Below, piece by piece: positions 1 through 12,200 of a DNA stretch of 64,000 nucleotides. Each line of letters opens with the position of its first letter. Positions within the stretch are counted from its first letter, which is position 1. The position numbers and the translations under genes are program-made. The DNA is taken from contig NC_083578.1 in assembly GCF_027579695.1 (NCBI RefSeq), positions 1,578,287 to 1,642,286 of the forward strand, read 5' to 3'. The notes under the pieces are model-generated. The model had not been told where the DNA came from, ran no database searches, and was given only the letters and a program-made list of their open reading frames with translations. Origin of the DNA: Neoarius graeffei (lineage: Eukaryota; Chordata; Actinopteri; Siluriformes; Ariidae).

Positions 1-152
1 ATCAAGTTTTGTTTTACTATATTGCTCTCCACCCCACCTCACCCCCTCCACATGCAGCAGTTTATTTCATTTCTCTTAGATTTAAGACATAAAAAATCCC
101 AGGTTAGTTCATTTCATCTCCCCTGTAACACTCAAAACCGTATTTGGCTTGT
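1..152. repeat. Segmental duplication, copy A, outer part
   Basis: This stretch matches 54198-54349 almost base for base. It is the outer piece of a duplicated block whose other parts are 927-2199 (pairing with 60476-60687 plus 62722-63783) and the beta-gene 3' end at about 4374 onward (pairing with 63785-64000). The homology may continue left of base 1, because the matching copy at 54198 has sequence before it. No coding signal is visible. Confidence 0.9.
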
Positions 153-459
153 CCCAGCGCTAAACCAGCTCCACTCCTCTAAGCTGAAAATAGTATGATC
201 AGGAGGAAAAAAAACAACAACAGAAATAATAGACTTTTGAGTTTGGAGAGAAAATCATCATTTATTACAATAATTAAGGTATTTTATCCGTGTTCAGACA
301 TAATTAGTAGATTATATATCGTGATTCATGATCATGTTATATATTAACACACAAGAAAATATTCTGAAATACATTAAAAATCAAAACAAATAAGATTTAG
401 CCAAGGTTTCATTCTTCATATACTATACAGCCAAAAGTATGTGCCCCCCAACCATCATA
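153..459. other. AT-rich intergenic spacer, nothing recognised
   Basis: No gene, RNA or recognisable repeat was seen. The sequence is present only in the left copy of the duplication; the right copy has a Ty3 element at this position instead. Confidence 0.5.
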
Positions 460-780
460 ACCATATATGGTTAGAAGAAGACTTTATTTGTCACATGTAC
501 AGTCAGACACAGTGAAATTCCTCCTCTGCATTTAACCCATCGGAAGCAGTGAACACACACACACACACACACACACACAGAGCAGTGGGCAGCTCTGCTA
601 CAGCACCCGGGGTTAGAGTTTCCCTGCTCAAGGGCACTTCAGCTAGAGGGAGGGGAAAGTGCTGTTCATTCACACAGCTCCCCTCACATTTTTCCTGCCC
701 GTCCCACAAATCGAACCAACAACCCTTTGGGCCCAAGGCTGCTTCTCTAACCTTCAGGTCATGGCTACCCCCAAAGTTTG
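460..780 (+). repeat. Teleost interspersed repeat with internal CA microsatellite
   Basis: The text has the look of a common fish interspersed repeat: a segment resembling 'tttatttgtcacatgta', an internal (CA)n run at about 550-579, then a GC-richer body. Short open frames on both strands here are produced by the CA run and have no protein family features. Family name not assigned. Confidence 0.55.
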
Positions 781-926
781 GTTCTTCCTCAAACTGTTTC
801 CACAAAGTTTGAAGCCCACAGTTGTATAGAATGTCTCTGTTTGCTGTAACATTACAGTTTCCCTGTATATCTGCACATTTTAATTTTCCCCCAGAAGTTA
901 GTTTTTAAGTCATTATTCCATTGTAT

Positions 927-2199
927 CGTAAGAAGGCATGGCTACACCTGGGAATTAAGTGATTGACAGCCTTGATGATGTGCTGGACCTTGGTATTGGG
1001 AAAGGGGGTGGGTCTATCAGATGGGCAGGTGTACCTGACTTTGATTCTCATTTCTTCTGCGCAGTTCTGGCTCCAAATTTGACAACATGGCAAAGGAATT
1101 TTGGATTCATTTCTATAAAATGGAATATCGTTGGTACAAGCTAATATGAAGCTCTAGCTCTCTTTGGAGGACGGGTTCACCTTTATCTCCAACAGTAGTC
1201 AAAATTTTACACAGACAGCTTAAGAAAAAACCCTTGTCATAGCAAAAAGAATGTTGTCTATTACTGAGAGTAGTTTGTAGTCATAAAGTGCTGGTCTATA
1301 TAGTTTATATGTCAAAAGGTCAGCATGTGATTTTGTGTAAAAGGTCTCAGGATGTGAAGGCATCCAGGCATTATAACATTGTCCCTGGTGGTTAGGAGGG
1401 GTACAATATAAACTTACATTTAAGATTCGAGTTATTTTATTAAAAAAATCACAGCAGTAGGTTATAGGTTTGAAGCTTCTGAACTCGTCTCTGAAACAGT
1501 GCGCTCTGGGAAGACAAAAGCAGATAATAAATGAATTTGGAGTTGAGATTGGAATTAGTTTAAGCATCACAAATGGCTTTGTGTTACGTAACATCTTTGT
1601 GTTACCTAAAGATATCGACTGTGATGTTGGTTCTGCAGGACATTCTGGAAAGAAAGGTAAAGATAAAAACATACAGCATAAACAAAAACGCTGATGTCAC
1701 AACATGAAATCAAGGACAGAGATTCCTGCGAATTCTTAAAAAATGTCCATGTCCAAAATTATTCAACCCCTATTTTGTGCATTTGTTATACTTTATAATC
1801 TCAAATAAACCTTTTTGGTAGGACCACACAGGCTTCCAACACCTCTCTATTCAAATATTAAACTCATTAATGTTCCTTGATTTTCATGCCACGACAGATT
1901 TCTTTTAATCCCATCAAAGATTTTCAAAGGAACTTCATCCAGGGATTGAGATGGTACTTTCCAGGACTGATTCCTGAAGGGAGCTTTGGTTGACTTGGAC
2001 ATGATGGTTGGGATCACTGAGTCTCGTTTATCAAAGTTTTAGTAAATTTGTGTGTAAGTGTTTCTGATAAGCTAAATGGAAATAAAAATTTCTGCCAGAT
2101 TTGTGAAAGTTTTGGAAAGGCTGATTCTCTTCATACTGCCATACGTATTTTTGATGAATGTTATGAATGCACGGCATATTTGATCTCCGTCTAGTGACT
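927..2199. repeat. Segmental duplication, copy A, main non-coding block
   Basis: Matches 60476-60687 joined to 62722-63783 with only scattered substitutions and small indels. The copy here is uninterrupted at 1142-1148 (taatatg), where the right-hand copy carries an L2 LINE, so this is the empty site for that insertion. A 150-codon open frame on the minus strand (1220-1672) is longer in the other copy but resembles no family I know and shows no splice or promoter signals, so I do not call it a gene. Homology to the right copy stops at about 2199 and resumes at about 4373. Confidence 0.9.
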
Positions 2200-2377
2200 C
2201 AAAAAACTCCATAAAAGCAAATTTCACAGACCTTGTTGGTGTCTTTGAATAAATTTGGAAAGACTCCAATTGGGTCTTGGACTTCAATCTGTTAGGATGA
2301 GTGACCTCAGTTCCAGCACCTCGCTCTGGAACCCCATGGGGATTGGAGTGGCTCTAATACTTTACATTTGCGATAAT

Positions 2378-2630
2378 CCATCCATCCATTATCTCTAGCT
2401 GCTTTATCCTGTTCTACAGGGTCGCAGGCGAGCTGGATCCTATCCCAGCTGACTACGGGCGAAAGGCGGGGTTCACCCTGGACAAGTTGCCAGGTCATCG
2501 CAGGGCTGACACACAGAGACAAACAACCATTCACACTCACATTCACACCTACGCTCAATTTAGAGCCACCAATTAACCTAACCTGCATGTCTTTGGACTG
2601 TGGGGGAAACTGGAGCACCCGGAGGAAATG
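2378..2630 (-). mobile_element. tRNA-derived SINE, head-truncated copy
   Basis: Read on the minus strand, this is the body and tail of the SINE seen complete at 51685-52058. The tRNA-like head (higher coordinates) is missing: similarity ends at about 2630. The tail side carries a short (ATCC)n run at 2378-2389. It is present only in the left copy of the segmental duplication. Confidence 0.75.
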
Positions 2631-2766
2631 TGTAGTGCCATGTTTTGCTATATAATTATGCACGGACCAAAAACCACAACTATCTACCCCTTGCTTTCAC
2701 AATTACAGTCCAAATGGTTACAGATTTCAATAATATCTGTATTTTATTTTTCTTGGTCCTGTTTAA

Positions 2767-4322
2767 GCCTCACTCACAACCCGCTGTAAGTGTTTTGGAC
2801 ACGCACGGGTCGCAGGGTTTGGTAGCTCGCAGCCGTGCCGCAGGGCCGCGGTGAACCCAGGGGAAAGTTTGGGGGAGGAGTCCGGGCAAAGTACTTGTCA
2901 AGTACAGGCTGCACGCCTGACTTCCTCGAGGCGTGGGAAAAATTGTGCCATTAGCCTGTGGAAAGCGTATATCTGACGCGTGTGATCAGTGTGTGTTCAG
3001 TGAGTGTGGAGTGTGTGTGACTTGCATTTTACCAGTTTCCTGCGCTACGAGTTCGGACCGCACTTGTGAAGCGTGTGTGACGCATGTGATTAGCACGTTA
3101 CAATCACTCATAACTTGCATGTGATGCCAGGAGTGGGTATAAAACCAGCGTGTCTGCAGCATTCTGCATCTGTCTTTTGAATGAAGAGCATTGGATATTT
3201 TGTGGGAAAATTTTTAAAAATTTCAGTGTAAAGTTTAGAAAATGGGACCCAAGAAGAAGCGAGCAAAAGTGAAGTAACCCAGCCTGAAACAGCAGAGGGG
3301 GAGGAGGAGGAAGAGTTTGATGATGATGATGGTAGCAGCACCGGCGAGCCCTGCACGGACAGGGAGGAGTTTGCCTTCAAGCCGGCAGAAGGCACAGCAG
3401 CCCGCCGGAGGGATTTCCACAGGTAAATACACACGCTTTAAACATTCATTTCAGTATCTATATCCTTATGTCATTAATATTATAGATGCTGATTTTCATG
3501 TATGTTTCAGCTAACGACACCCAGAATTGAGGACACTGCAATCCCATCATCGCTGTCAGGCCATTGTGCCATGCTCAGTGATGAGGACGAGGACATCCCG
3601 ACACCCTGTCCCACCACTCAGCAGGAGCAGGACAGCAGCTCGGAGTCAGAGTGTGTTTCAGCGCTCAAACTGTTGGGCTATTTAGTTGGGATTTTTTACA
3701 ATGTAATAAAATGCATTATTCCCTTATACTCATGTTTTATTATTTGACATGTGCATGGTAAATTAACATATGCTCAAATAAAAACAGCAAATGAGGTGGT
3801 CGTCTTCCTTTCTACAATGCTACATGCTACATGATTGGTTCCTTGGTTCCTCCCCAATATATATACTCAGAGTCTTGCTCCTCGTGTTGCGTGCAGGTCG
3901 CGTGCGCTGCGTGCAGGTCGCCACACATAGGGGTAGAAAGTGAGATGTACTTCTGTCTTGCGCGCCGCACAAACAGTAAGTGTGGAATACTTGTGTCGTA
4001 TTTCTGAGGCATGTCACTCATACAATGGCCGTGCATCACTCATGAGTTTTACTGTCATCACAAAAAGCCCCTACTAGCCGCGCTGCTGACTTGGTTCAAG
4101 TGTACAAAAGGAGTACAGGTCCAGTACGTAGTGTATGCATTCGTGATTTGTCGCAAGACCCGTAAAATTTGCATGTGCAGGACCAAAAGTCTCCACGGGC
4201 AGTCTGCGACCTTCTACGGCGCTAAACACACGCAAGTGTCACACAAGTCTCAAGCACAGTTTTGCCAATTTTTTTACCGTAGACAGCCCGTAGCAGCATG
4301 TACAGCGGGTTGTGAGTGAGGC
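2767..4322 (+). mobile_element. TTAA-flanked DNA transposon, piggyBac-like, non-autonomous
   Basis: The ends are a perfect 22-bp terminal inverted repeat (gcctcactcacaacccgctg and its complement, plus two bases), each bordered by TTAA (2763-2766 and 4323-4326). A TTAA target is typical of piggyBac, and also of Kolobok. Inside, a start at 3242 opens a lysine-rich MGPKKKRAKVK peptide that ends in a stop. An overlapping frame then encodes an acidic Glu/Asp/Ser stretch up to a splice-donor-like gtaaat at 3423. A pyrimidine-rich acceptor ends at 3510 and is followed by another acidic Ser/Glu stretch to about 3747. An acidic N-terminus split by a small intron suits the 5' part of a piggyBac-type transposase, but no catalytic domain is present. 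The family assignment is inference; the TIRs and TTAA are direct observations. Confidence 0.75.
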
Positions 4323-4467
4323 TTAAGTTGTCTTGCTTTACCATTAGTGTTATGTAGACATTGTTCTGTCTGTTAAATGGTACTTTTGTGGTTGTGATGT
4401 TTGGCTGAGGAAGGCCTTTTGTTATGCTGTGAGGTATGAAGACAATAAAATTAATCTGAATTCAGTT

Positions 4468-6147
4468 TCATTGAAATGTTAGTTTATTCTCTCTGTACTG
4501 ACCTCTACAGCTCAGCATGTAATAAAGAAATCCAGCGATGGCCAAAACGATTCCAAACGCCAGGAAAAAAATGCCGATAATCAGCTTATTCCTCTCAGCC
4601 TCAGGAAGTGAAGCCTCTATCAAATCAACAAGAAACACAAAAGGCAGAACACTAACTGGTTAGTTGTGTTTCAAATCATTGTAAATGATCTAAATCTCCT
4701 GTTACACACCGAGTTCATGCAAACAGTGAGTAAATAATAACCGAACAGAAGCCAGGTTCTCACCCCAGGTGTGTATGAGAGGTTGTGTTAAACTCTTGTG
4801 CTCCACAATGCAGGAGATGTTTTCTCCAGGTCTCAATCTGTACTCGAGATAACTGTGCATCTGATAGTACCAGTCTCCATTTGAAAGCTCACCGGTGGAG
4901 GAAACGCCATCACTGATGACCTCGCCATTTCTCAGCCATGACACTTTGATTCCTTTGGGGTGATAATCATACGCACTGCACACCAGCACGGCTGGTTCAA
5001 GGTCAACCTCGGGCCTCAGTAACCTCACAAGGACCTCAGGTTTCACTGAGAAACACAAGGACCAACAATTAAAGTCTAAAGTTGAAATGGTCTGTGTTTA
5101 AAATGTAGATGATCTGAAACTATATGTAAACCAAATGTTTAAACAGAACAGGGTAAGAGTTTGTATTGTTCTGATTTTATATAATAAAACACTTAAAATG
5201 GCTTCACTCTACCTGTCTTCAGGATGTCGTTATAATATTTATTTCTGTATTTTAAGCAGAGTTCTCCAACCAAGAAAGAGAGGCTGTTACTGGGGTCTTG
5301 ATTCAACTGCTCCACCACCGACACTATGCTGTCTGTGAATCCCATGTATTTATCTGAAGTGCTGTTGTACCTCAGATATTCTAAGTTGTTGAAGTACCAA
5401 GAGGAAATGAATTCAACGGTGCTTACATTCTGAGAGAAGTAGCACAGGAAGTACTGATGTCCATAGTAACCATTCACTGTCAAAATAACAGATTTAACTA
5501 TTAAAATCAGAACAACTGTGAGGAACATGCACAGAGAGTGGACCAGGCGCTGGGCTGATTCACCCATACTGTATGTATGTGAAGAACAAAGAAAGAAGGA
5601 AATAAATAAAGAAAAAATGCTTCTTTAAAGATATTTTATCTTTTTAATGGTTTTATCAGTGTTTTAGTGAAATCTTTCAGTGAAATTGAAATGCAATGTT
5701 AAATGTGACTTTCCCAGATTAAAATATTAGAACTTTACATTATGTTGAGGAAAAAACTGTAATTTTCACAACTGAATATAACAAGAGACATTGAAGTGTC
5801 CCCATGTGAAGGTCTTTTCCAAACCACTTTATTTCTGTTCATACTTTACACACTTTTTTTTTTTACATTTTACACAGTCTTTAACTCAGACATCAATCAT
5901 GTCTTTAAATTTTGTTATTATTTTACTCTTCTTTACTATTAAAATTGAGTAAAATTCAGATTCAGTTTTAAAAACTGAGTAAAGTTCTGATTCTGATGAT
6001 AGGAGAGATTAATGAGAGAAAAAACACTGTAGCTACAACACAACAGAAATAAATGAACACAGCAGTGATTTATTCTCATCACTTACCTGCTTTCAATGTG
6101 AATAAAACCTGCATTATGCAGAGAAAGGAAACAGCACACAGCTGCAT
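4468..6147 (-). CDS. MHC class II beta chain, complete, divergent (non-classical type)
   Basis: Single-pass membrane glycoprotein expected to pair with a class II alpha chain. Four exons join in frame with phase-1 boundaries and consensus splice sites: leader 6087-6147, beta-1 5213-5476, beta-2 4764-5045, connecting peptide/TM/tail 4468-4616, giving 251 residues. The leader starts MQLCAVSFLCIMQV. Beta-1 keeps its Cys pair (LCYFS and ELCLKYR) and a sequon in RYNST. Beta-2 is a C1-type Ig domain (CSAYDYHPKGIKVSW to CIVEH) with a second sequon in ENISC. The TM segment is LIIGIFFLAFGIVLAIAGFLYY, followed by a short basic tail. In beta-1 the classical Trp61, His81 and Asn82 appear as Leu, Lys and Tyr by alignment to the DR/DA pattern, suggesting a non-classical role. 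The last exon could be subdivided by a GT in the tail; I kept it whole because it reads to a stop. No breaks seen. Confidence 0.92.
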
Positions 6148-6158
6148 GGTCTCTTGTT

Positions 6159-6159
<1 letters not shown>

Positions 6160-6211
<52 letters not shown>
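6160..6211. repeat. CA microsatellite just 5' of the beta gene
   Basis: About 26 uninterrupted CA units begin 13 bp upstream of the beta-chain start codon (minus strand), so this repeat lies in the 5' UTR or core promoter. Confidence 0.97.
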
Positions 6212-6213
<2 letters not shown>

Positions 6214-6280
6214 CACATAAATAAGACCAGGACTAACTCTAAGCAACAAGTCAAACCTGTCTTCTTTCCTCCAGTTACAT

Positions 6281-6293
6281 ATTGCCATGCAAC
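6281..6293 (-). promoter_or_regulatory. Candidate RFX/X-box-like site upstream of the beta gene
   Basis: On the minus strand the sequence is GTTGCATGGCAAT, close to the palindromic RFX consensus (GTTGCCATGGCAAC) with one base missing. RFX binds the X box of class II promoters, typically within about 150 bp of the start; this lies about 134 bp upstream of the ATG. A clear Y box (ATTGG) at the expected spacing was not seen, so the call is tentative. Confidence 0.3.
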
Positions 6294-6299
6294 TGTGGA

Positions 6300-8626
6300 A
6301 TTTGGACTGAAAGTTTCCCTGCAGCTACGCCGGGCTTTTTTGGATCAGACAAGGGGGAAGGAAAGGGCTGGAGGAGGAGATCACTGGACAAACACAGGCT
6401 GGACACTCCTCATCAAACCCCAGGTTATTTTCCTAACAGATCCTGAACAGACCAATGCTGTTCTTTTGGGCCTTGTTTTGATCACTCCATGGTCTTTATG
6501 TTCATGGAGTTTCACAACATGGCCGTGTGTTCTTTAACTCTGAGTTCATCCATAAACAGGTATATTTACACTGAGATCAGGAGACTCCATTCAGCTAATT
6601 ATGTGACTTCTGAAACACTGAACCGTTAATTTCGGAGTTTCACTGAAACAGGGGTAAATACTTATACAAATCACAACCTTTATGAATTTTGTAAACTATA
6701 CCCCACTTCAGTATGTGCAATTTTGTGTAGCTAGATTCATAACATAAAAAGTCCATTTCCGTTCAGCACTAAAAATGAGGAGAATTAAAGGCACTGTATT
6801 TATTTGTGACTAGTTTACTAGCTGCATCTATTACTCTTTAAAAAAATCCTACAACATTCACATAAACCAGTTTTATTCCAAATAACGCCGTCTTCTTCAT
6901 TTTATTTAGAACATTTTCATTATAGTGATTTCCTCGAAGAAGACGAGTTAAAATATGTCCAATCAGATAGACACAGAGACTCGAAAAACTTCCTGCTCTA
7001 TTAGAAAAATTAACTTTAATAAGAGACCCAGTCAACAAGTGATGTTTTATTCAATACATTATCACTGAGCAGTATATGTTATCACAGTGATGTAAAAACT
7101 GACACCTATAACTTTTGCATATATGCTAAAAGAAATAGCTAAGATTAATAGCTAAAATAATCTATTAAAATGGACATGATGTGGAATATTCCCCTGCATC
7201 ACATGACTATAAGATCAGTTGGACTGTGACAATCAGAGCGCCCTGTTTACAGGATCAGATCTTTTGTAAAAAAGGTTTTCACACTCCAGTGAAACGAGCT
7301 TCCAGTACACCAAGCCCCGAAACACGAGTAGCTGAAGTGTATCAGGTTTCACTGTGTTTCAGATGAAACACTGACTGCATAACTCTATGTGTGTTTTGGC
7401 AACAATCAGTGACTCCAGTCATATGAGAAGAGTTTGAATAAGTAACATGTCTCAGGCATCCCAAGTCTCCCGGAAGTTCCGGGAGTCTCCCGCATATTGA
7501 TCATGGCTCCCTGATGTCCGCAAATTCCATACAATCTCATGGAATCTAGAGCAAGCTTCATCCCGAACAGGCCAGATGCAAACTTGTGTACGTCACAATA
7601 GCAGCCCACGAAGCCTGGGGTGTGGTGGCACACTATTGAGTAGGGTAGGGTGCGATTTAGGATGCGGCCAATTTCATAACATGTATTTTCAGCTTAAGAA
7701 AAGAAAAAACAAAAACAAGTGTACCCACGTGCCCTCTGGTGCTTCATATGTGTGTGCACGTGCTTGCAATGTGGCAGCGACGGCACGTGAGGCATGTTTT
7801 CTCCCACCTGTGCATGTGCTGTTTGGCCACAGCAGTGGAGAGAAGAGATGAACCGGCCACCATCTTCCGCGCACTTCTCCCTCTAACAATGATTCAGTCA
7901 GTCAGTGCAGAGGAGCATCAGCGTCATGGCAGAGGCAGAGTGCCCCAGGAAATGAAAATATAAGACACATTTTACAGCAGACTACACAAAAGTGAACCCT
8001 TGTCTGATAAGAGTAAGGAATACTCTGGGTGTCCAGATTCAATCAGTAAGGAGCTTAATAAATGGCACATTGTAGTTATCATAGTTTATGGGTTGGGGGC
8101 AGCTAAGTGCCCAAGTCAGGGTGTCAGCTATGAATCTGAGTGAACTCAGGTACTGTTCATCTCCAACAGGCCACCCCAAAATCCACCAGAATGCAGAAAA
8201 TCACATCAACCAAATCCAAAATTTTCTGGGGGAGAACCCCCATACCTTCCGGCAATGTATTTGTTCCAAAAAATAAATAAATAAATTCCCCAAAGGGAGG
8301 GGAGGGAGACCTCCCTGAAATGAATTTTGTCAGGTTGGGATGTCTTATGTCTTAACAAAGGTTTTCAAAGAGCAAGCAAGTGGATGTGTTTAGTAGATTT
8401 TCTGACATGACCATAAATCCATACCCAGGGCCAATTATTGACTTGTTTGGCGGCAGAGCATATGATCTCAGGTTTAACTTCACATAGAATTCCTTCAGAA
8501 CTGTGGCTTGATTTATTGTTTTATTTTGTTTTGTTTTCCTTTGGTACCAACACTCAAGCAGCGAAGAACAGCACTTGTTTTTAGATGCATAGCATTACAT
8601 CGTGCAGGAAAACCTGCTAAGAAGGA
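6300..8626. other. Intergenic, no gene recognised; decayed repeat at about 7440-8340
   Basis: No open frame here resembles a protein family. From about 7440 to 8340 the text (a CCCGGAAGTTCCGGGAG near-palindrome, then a short peptide-like stretch starting at MAEAECPRK) looks like a worn DNA transposon of a type common in fish, but I could not find its ends or name it. The rest appears to be ordinary AT-rich spacer. Confidence 0.45.
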
Positions 8627-9209
8627 TGTAAGGTTTCAGAGACAGAGACCTAAATGCAGATCAGTTTGGCAGGTTTATTCTTTTGACACAGTCCTCAACA
8701 CGTCCATAAACAAAAAGGCACAGAAGATCACTGTGGGCTTCGTGTTCAAAGTTACTCAGTCAGTTCACCAAAAATCCAACAAAAAAAACAGCAAAGCACA
8801 GAGGTTAGTAGTAGTACTTTCAAACTCAAAAAAGTCATTGAGGCAGTCCACAAAAATCCATAAGAACAAACTCTCAAAGGTTCCAAGCAGAATTCCAGAT
8901 TCCACTGGTTACTCATGGACAAACAGGATAATCTTCACAGGCAAAAACAGGTTCACAAACATCAGAGTCAAGGTCAGGTGATCAGAGAGCAGAGAAATGA
9001 CAGAGCTTAAGTAGCAGTCCAGCACACAGAATTAAACAGGAAACAGCTGACACTGATTACAGTGGTGATTGAGTCAGGTGACAAAGGTGAGGCACGAGGG
9101 GGGCGTGGCAGGAGACCAAAACAAAGGGCACATGGGACACTGTCAACACACCCACAGTACTACAACTGTCCAGTGGGTGGCCAGAGTTCAAGACATTCAG
9201 ACTCTAACA
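8627..9209 (-). repeat. 3' LTR of chromovirus 1
   Basis: A 583-bp direct repeat of 13508-14090. On the minus strand it runs TGTTAGAGTC to CCTTACA. It is flanked on the left by target duplication AAGGA (8622-8626). Confidence 0.9.
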
Positions 9210-12200
9210 GTACCCCCCCCAACGGACGCCTCCCAGCTTCCCCCGGGCAGACAAGGGATGCTGACGGCGAAAGTCCCTGATAAGTGTGGGGTCCAATATG
9301 TGCTGGGCCAGGACCCAGCACCTCTCCTCAGGGCCATAGCCCTCCCAATCGATGAGATACTGGAGCCCACGGCCCCGGCGCCGAACGTCCACCAGCCGTT
9401 GGACAGTGTATGCCTCAGAACCATCAATGAGGCGAGGGGGTGGGGGGGCTTGGGGGCAGGATGCATGGGACTGCACAGCAAGGGCTTGACCCTAGAGACG
9501 TGGAATGTGGGGTGGATACGGCACAGGGGTAAGGGGAGCTTGAGCCGGACCGCTGTGGGGCTGATGACTTTGGCAATGGGGAAGGGCCCGATAAAACATG
9601 CTGTGAGCTTGCGAGATTCCGTCTTCAGGCACAGGTCTTGTGTGGAAAGCCATTCATGTTGTCCCTGGCAATATCGAGGGGCCCGGGACCGACGCTTGTC
9701 GGCCTGGACCTTCATCCTGGCAGCAGAGCGAAGCAGGGTGGAGCGGGTGTGCCTCCACATTTGGTGGCACCGGCGGATGAAGGCTTCCACTGATGGAACC
9801 CCGACCTCCTTCTCTTAATCCGAGAACAATGGCGGCTGGTACCCCAAGGAGCACTCGAAGGGAGATCGACCCGTGGCAGAGGAGATGTGTGAATTGATTG
9901 CATACTCTGCCCATGGAAGCTGCTGGTTCCAGGAGGATGGGTTCTGGGATGCCATACAGCATAGCACAGTCTCCAGCAACTGGTTCGCCCTCTCGGTCTG
10001 GCCATTGCTCTGCGGGTGAAAACCAGAAGATAGACACACAGAGGCACCAAGCAATTTACAGAAAGCCTTCCAGAATGTAGAAGTGAATTGGGGGCCCCTG
10101 TCTGATACCACTTCTACAGGCAGCCCATGTATGTGGAATACATGTTGAATCATCAGGTTAGCAGTGTCTTTGGCAGATGGAAGACCAGGCAGGGAAATGA
10201 AATGAACAGACTTAGAGAAACGATCCACAACAGTAAGAATGGTAGTGTTACCGTCTGATGGGGGCAGACCAGTCACGAAGTCTAAGGAGATGTGGGACCA
10301 TGGTCTTTGGGGCACGGACAGGGGTTGCAGCAGGCCAACAGGGGGTTGAGTGGAGGTCTTGTTTCGGGCACAGACCTGGCAGGGCCGGACAAAGTTGGTA
10401 ATGTCCTCCTTCATGGACGGCCACCAAAATCTCCTCCCGATGAACGCTTGGGTTCGTCGGGGTCCAGGATGGCAGGACAGCTTGGTGGAGTGACCCCACT
10501 GCAGCACCTGTGAGCGGACAGAGTTAGGAACATACAGACGGTTAGTGGGACATTGACTGGGGCCTGCTTCATCCGCTTGAGCAGCCTTCACAGCGGATTC
10601 CACATCAAACAGAGCTGCCCCCAAAATGCAGTGGGAAGGGAGGATGGTGTTAGAGTCTGGATTCGTCTTGGACATGGGAAACTGTCGGGACAGAGCATCA
10701 GGCTTAACATTTTTATGACCAGGGCGGTAGGACAGGGTGAAGTTAAACCTGGAGAAGAATAGGGACCAGCGTGCTTGTCGGGGGTTGAGTCTCTTGGCTG
10801 AACTGATGTAGTGCAGGTTCTTATGGTCAGTCCAGACCAAAAATGGCAGCAGGGTGCCCTCCAACCAGTGCCGCCATTCCTCCAGGGCTAACTTCACTGC
10901 AAGCAGCTCCCTGTTCCCCACGTCATAGTTCTGTTCTGCTGGTGACAGACTGTGAGAGAAGAAGGCACATGGGTGTATGCGATTATCCTTAGCAGAGCGT
11001 TGGGAGAGCACAGCGCCAACACCCACCTCAGAAGCGTCTACCTCCACAATGAACTGCCGGTTGGGATCGGGTTGGATCAGGATCGGAGCAGAGGTGAATC
11101 GCCGCTTCAGGTCTTGAAAGGCCTCCTCTGCAGCTGTGGTCCAAATGAACTTGACTGCTGAAGAGGTCAGGGTGGTGAGGGGGGCGGCTACAGTGCTGAA
11201 ATTTCGGACAAAGCGCCAGTAAAAGTTGGCGAAGCCAAGGAAGCTCTGCAGGTCCCGTCGACTAGCAGATGTGGGCCATTCCAACACTGCCTTGACCTTA
11301 CATTGATCCATTTGGATGCCCCCCAGGGTGATCACATACCCGAGGAAAGTGACCATTTCCTGGTGGAACTCGCATTTCTCCGCCTTCACAAACAGCTGGT
11401 TCTCCAGAAGACGCTTCAGGACCTTATGGACATGGACAACATGCTCAGTGAGTGACTTGGAAAAAATCAAGATGTCATCTAAAAACACAAAGACAAATTG
11501 ATTGAGCATGTCCCTCAGGACATCATTGACTAGGGCCTGAAAAACCGCAGGGGGTCATTAGTAAGGCCAAAGGGCATGACCAAGTACTCATAATGACCTG
11601 AGGTGGTGTTAAAGGCCATTTTCCATTCATCCCCCTCGCGGATACGGACCAGGTGGTAGGCATTCCTTAAGTCCAGTTTGGTGAATACCTTGGCTTCTTG
11701 GAGGAGTTCAAACGCTGAGGACATGAGAGGGAGAGGGTAACGGTTTTTAATAGTGATATCATTTAAACCATGGTAATCAATGCAGGGGCGTAAAGAACCA
11801 TCCTTTTTTCCAACAAAGAAAAAACCGGCTCCTGCCGGAGATGAGGAAGGGCGGATGATGCCTGCAGCAAGGGACTCTTGAATGTACTTGTTCATAGCTT
11901 CCATCTCAGGTCATGACAGGGAGTACAAACGACCTCTAGGGGGAGTTGTGCCGGGAAGGAGGTTAATAGCACAATCATAGGGGCGGTGAGGGGGTAAGGA
12001 AGAGGCTTTGGACTTACTGCATACAGGCTTGAGGTCCATATAGTCCGGAGGAACGCCTGACAGATCTGGAAACTCCTCGTTGACATCAGAGACAGGTTTT
12101 GACAGAGTCTTGGCCTGAAGGAGACAGTTTGAGTGGCAAAATGGGCTCCAACCCATAATACACCTCCCTACCCAGTCAACATGTGGGTTGTGCTTAATAA

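Noticed and set aside
503-812. Overlapping open frames on both strands of about 90-100 codons
   Set aside because: They run through a CA microsatellite and an interspersed repeat and show no domain or splice signal.
1220-1672. Minus-strand frame of 150 codons, 220 codons in the other copy (62594-63256)
   Set aside because: The two copies differ in length because of small indels and part of the longer one lies in L2 sequence; no family resemblance.
7406-8276. Several frames of 60-90 codons around 7.4-8.3 kb
   Set aside because: They belong to a worn repeat; no consistent reading frame or domain.
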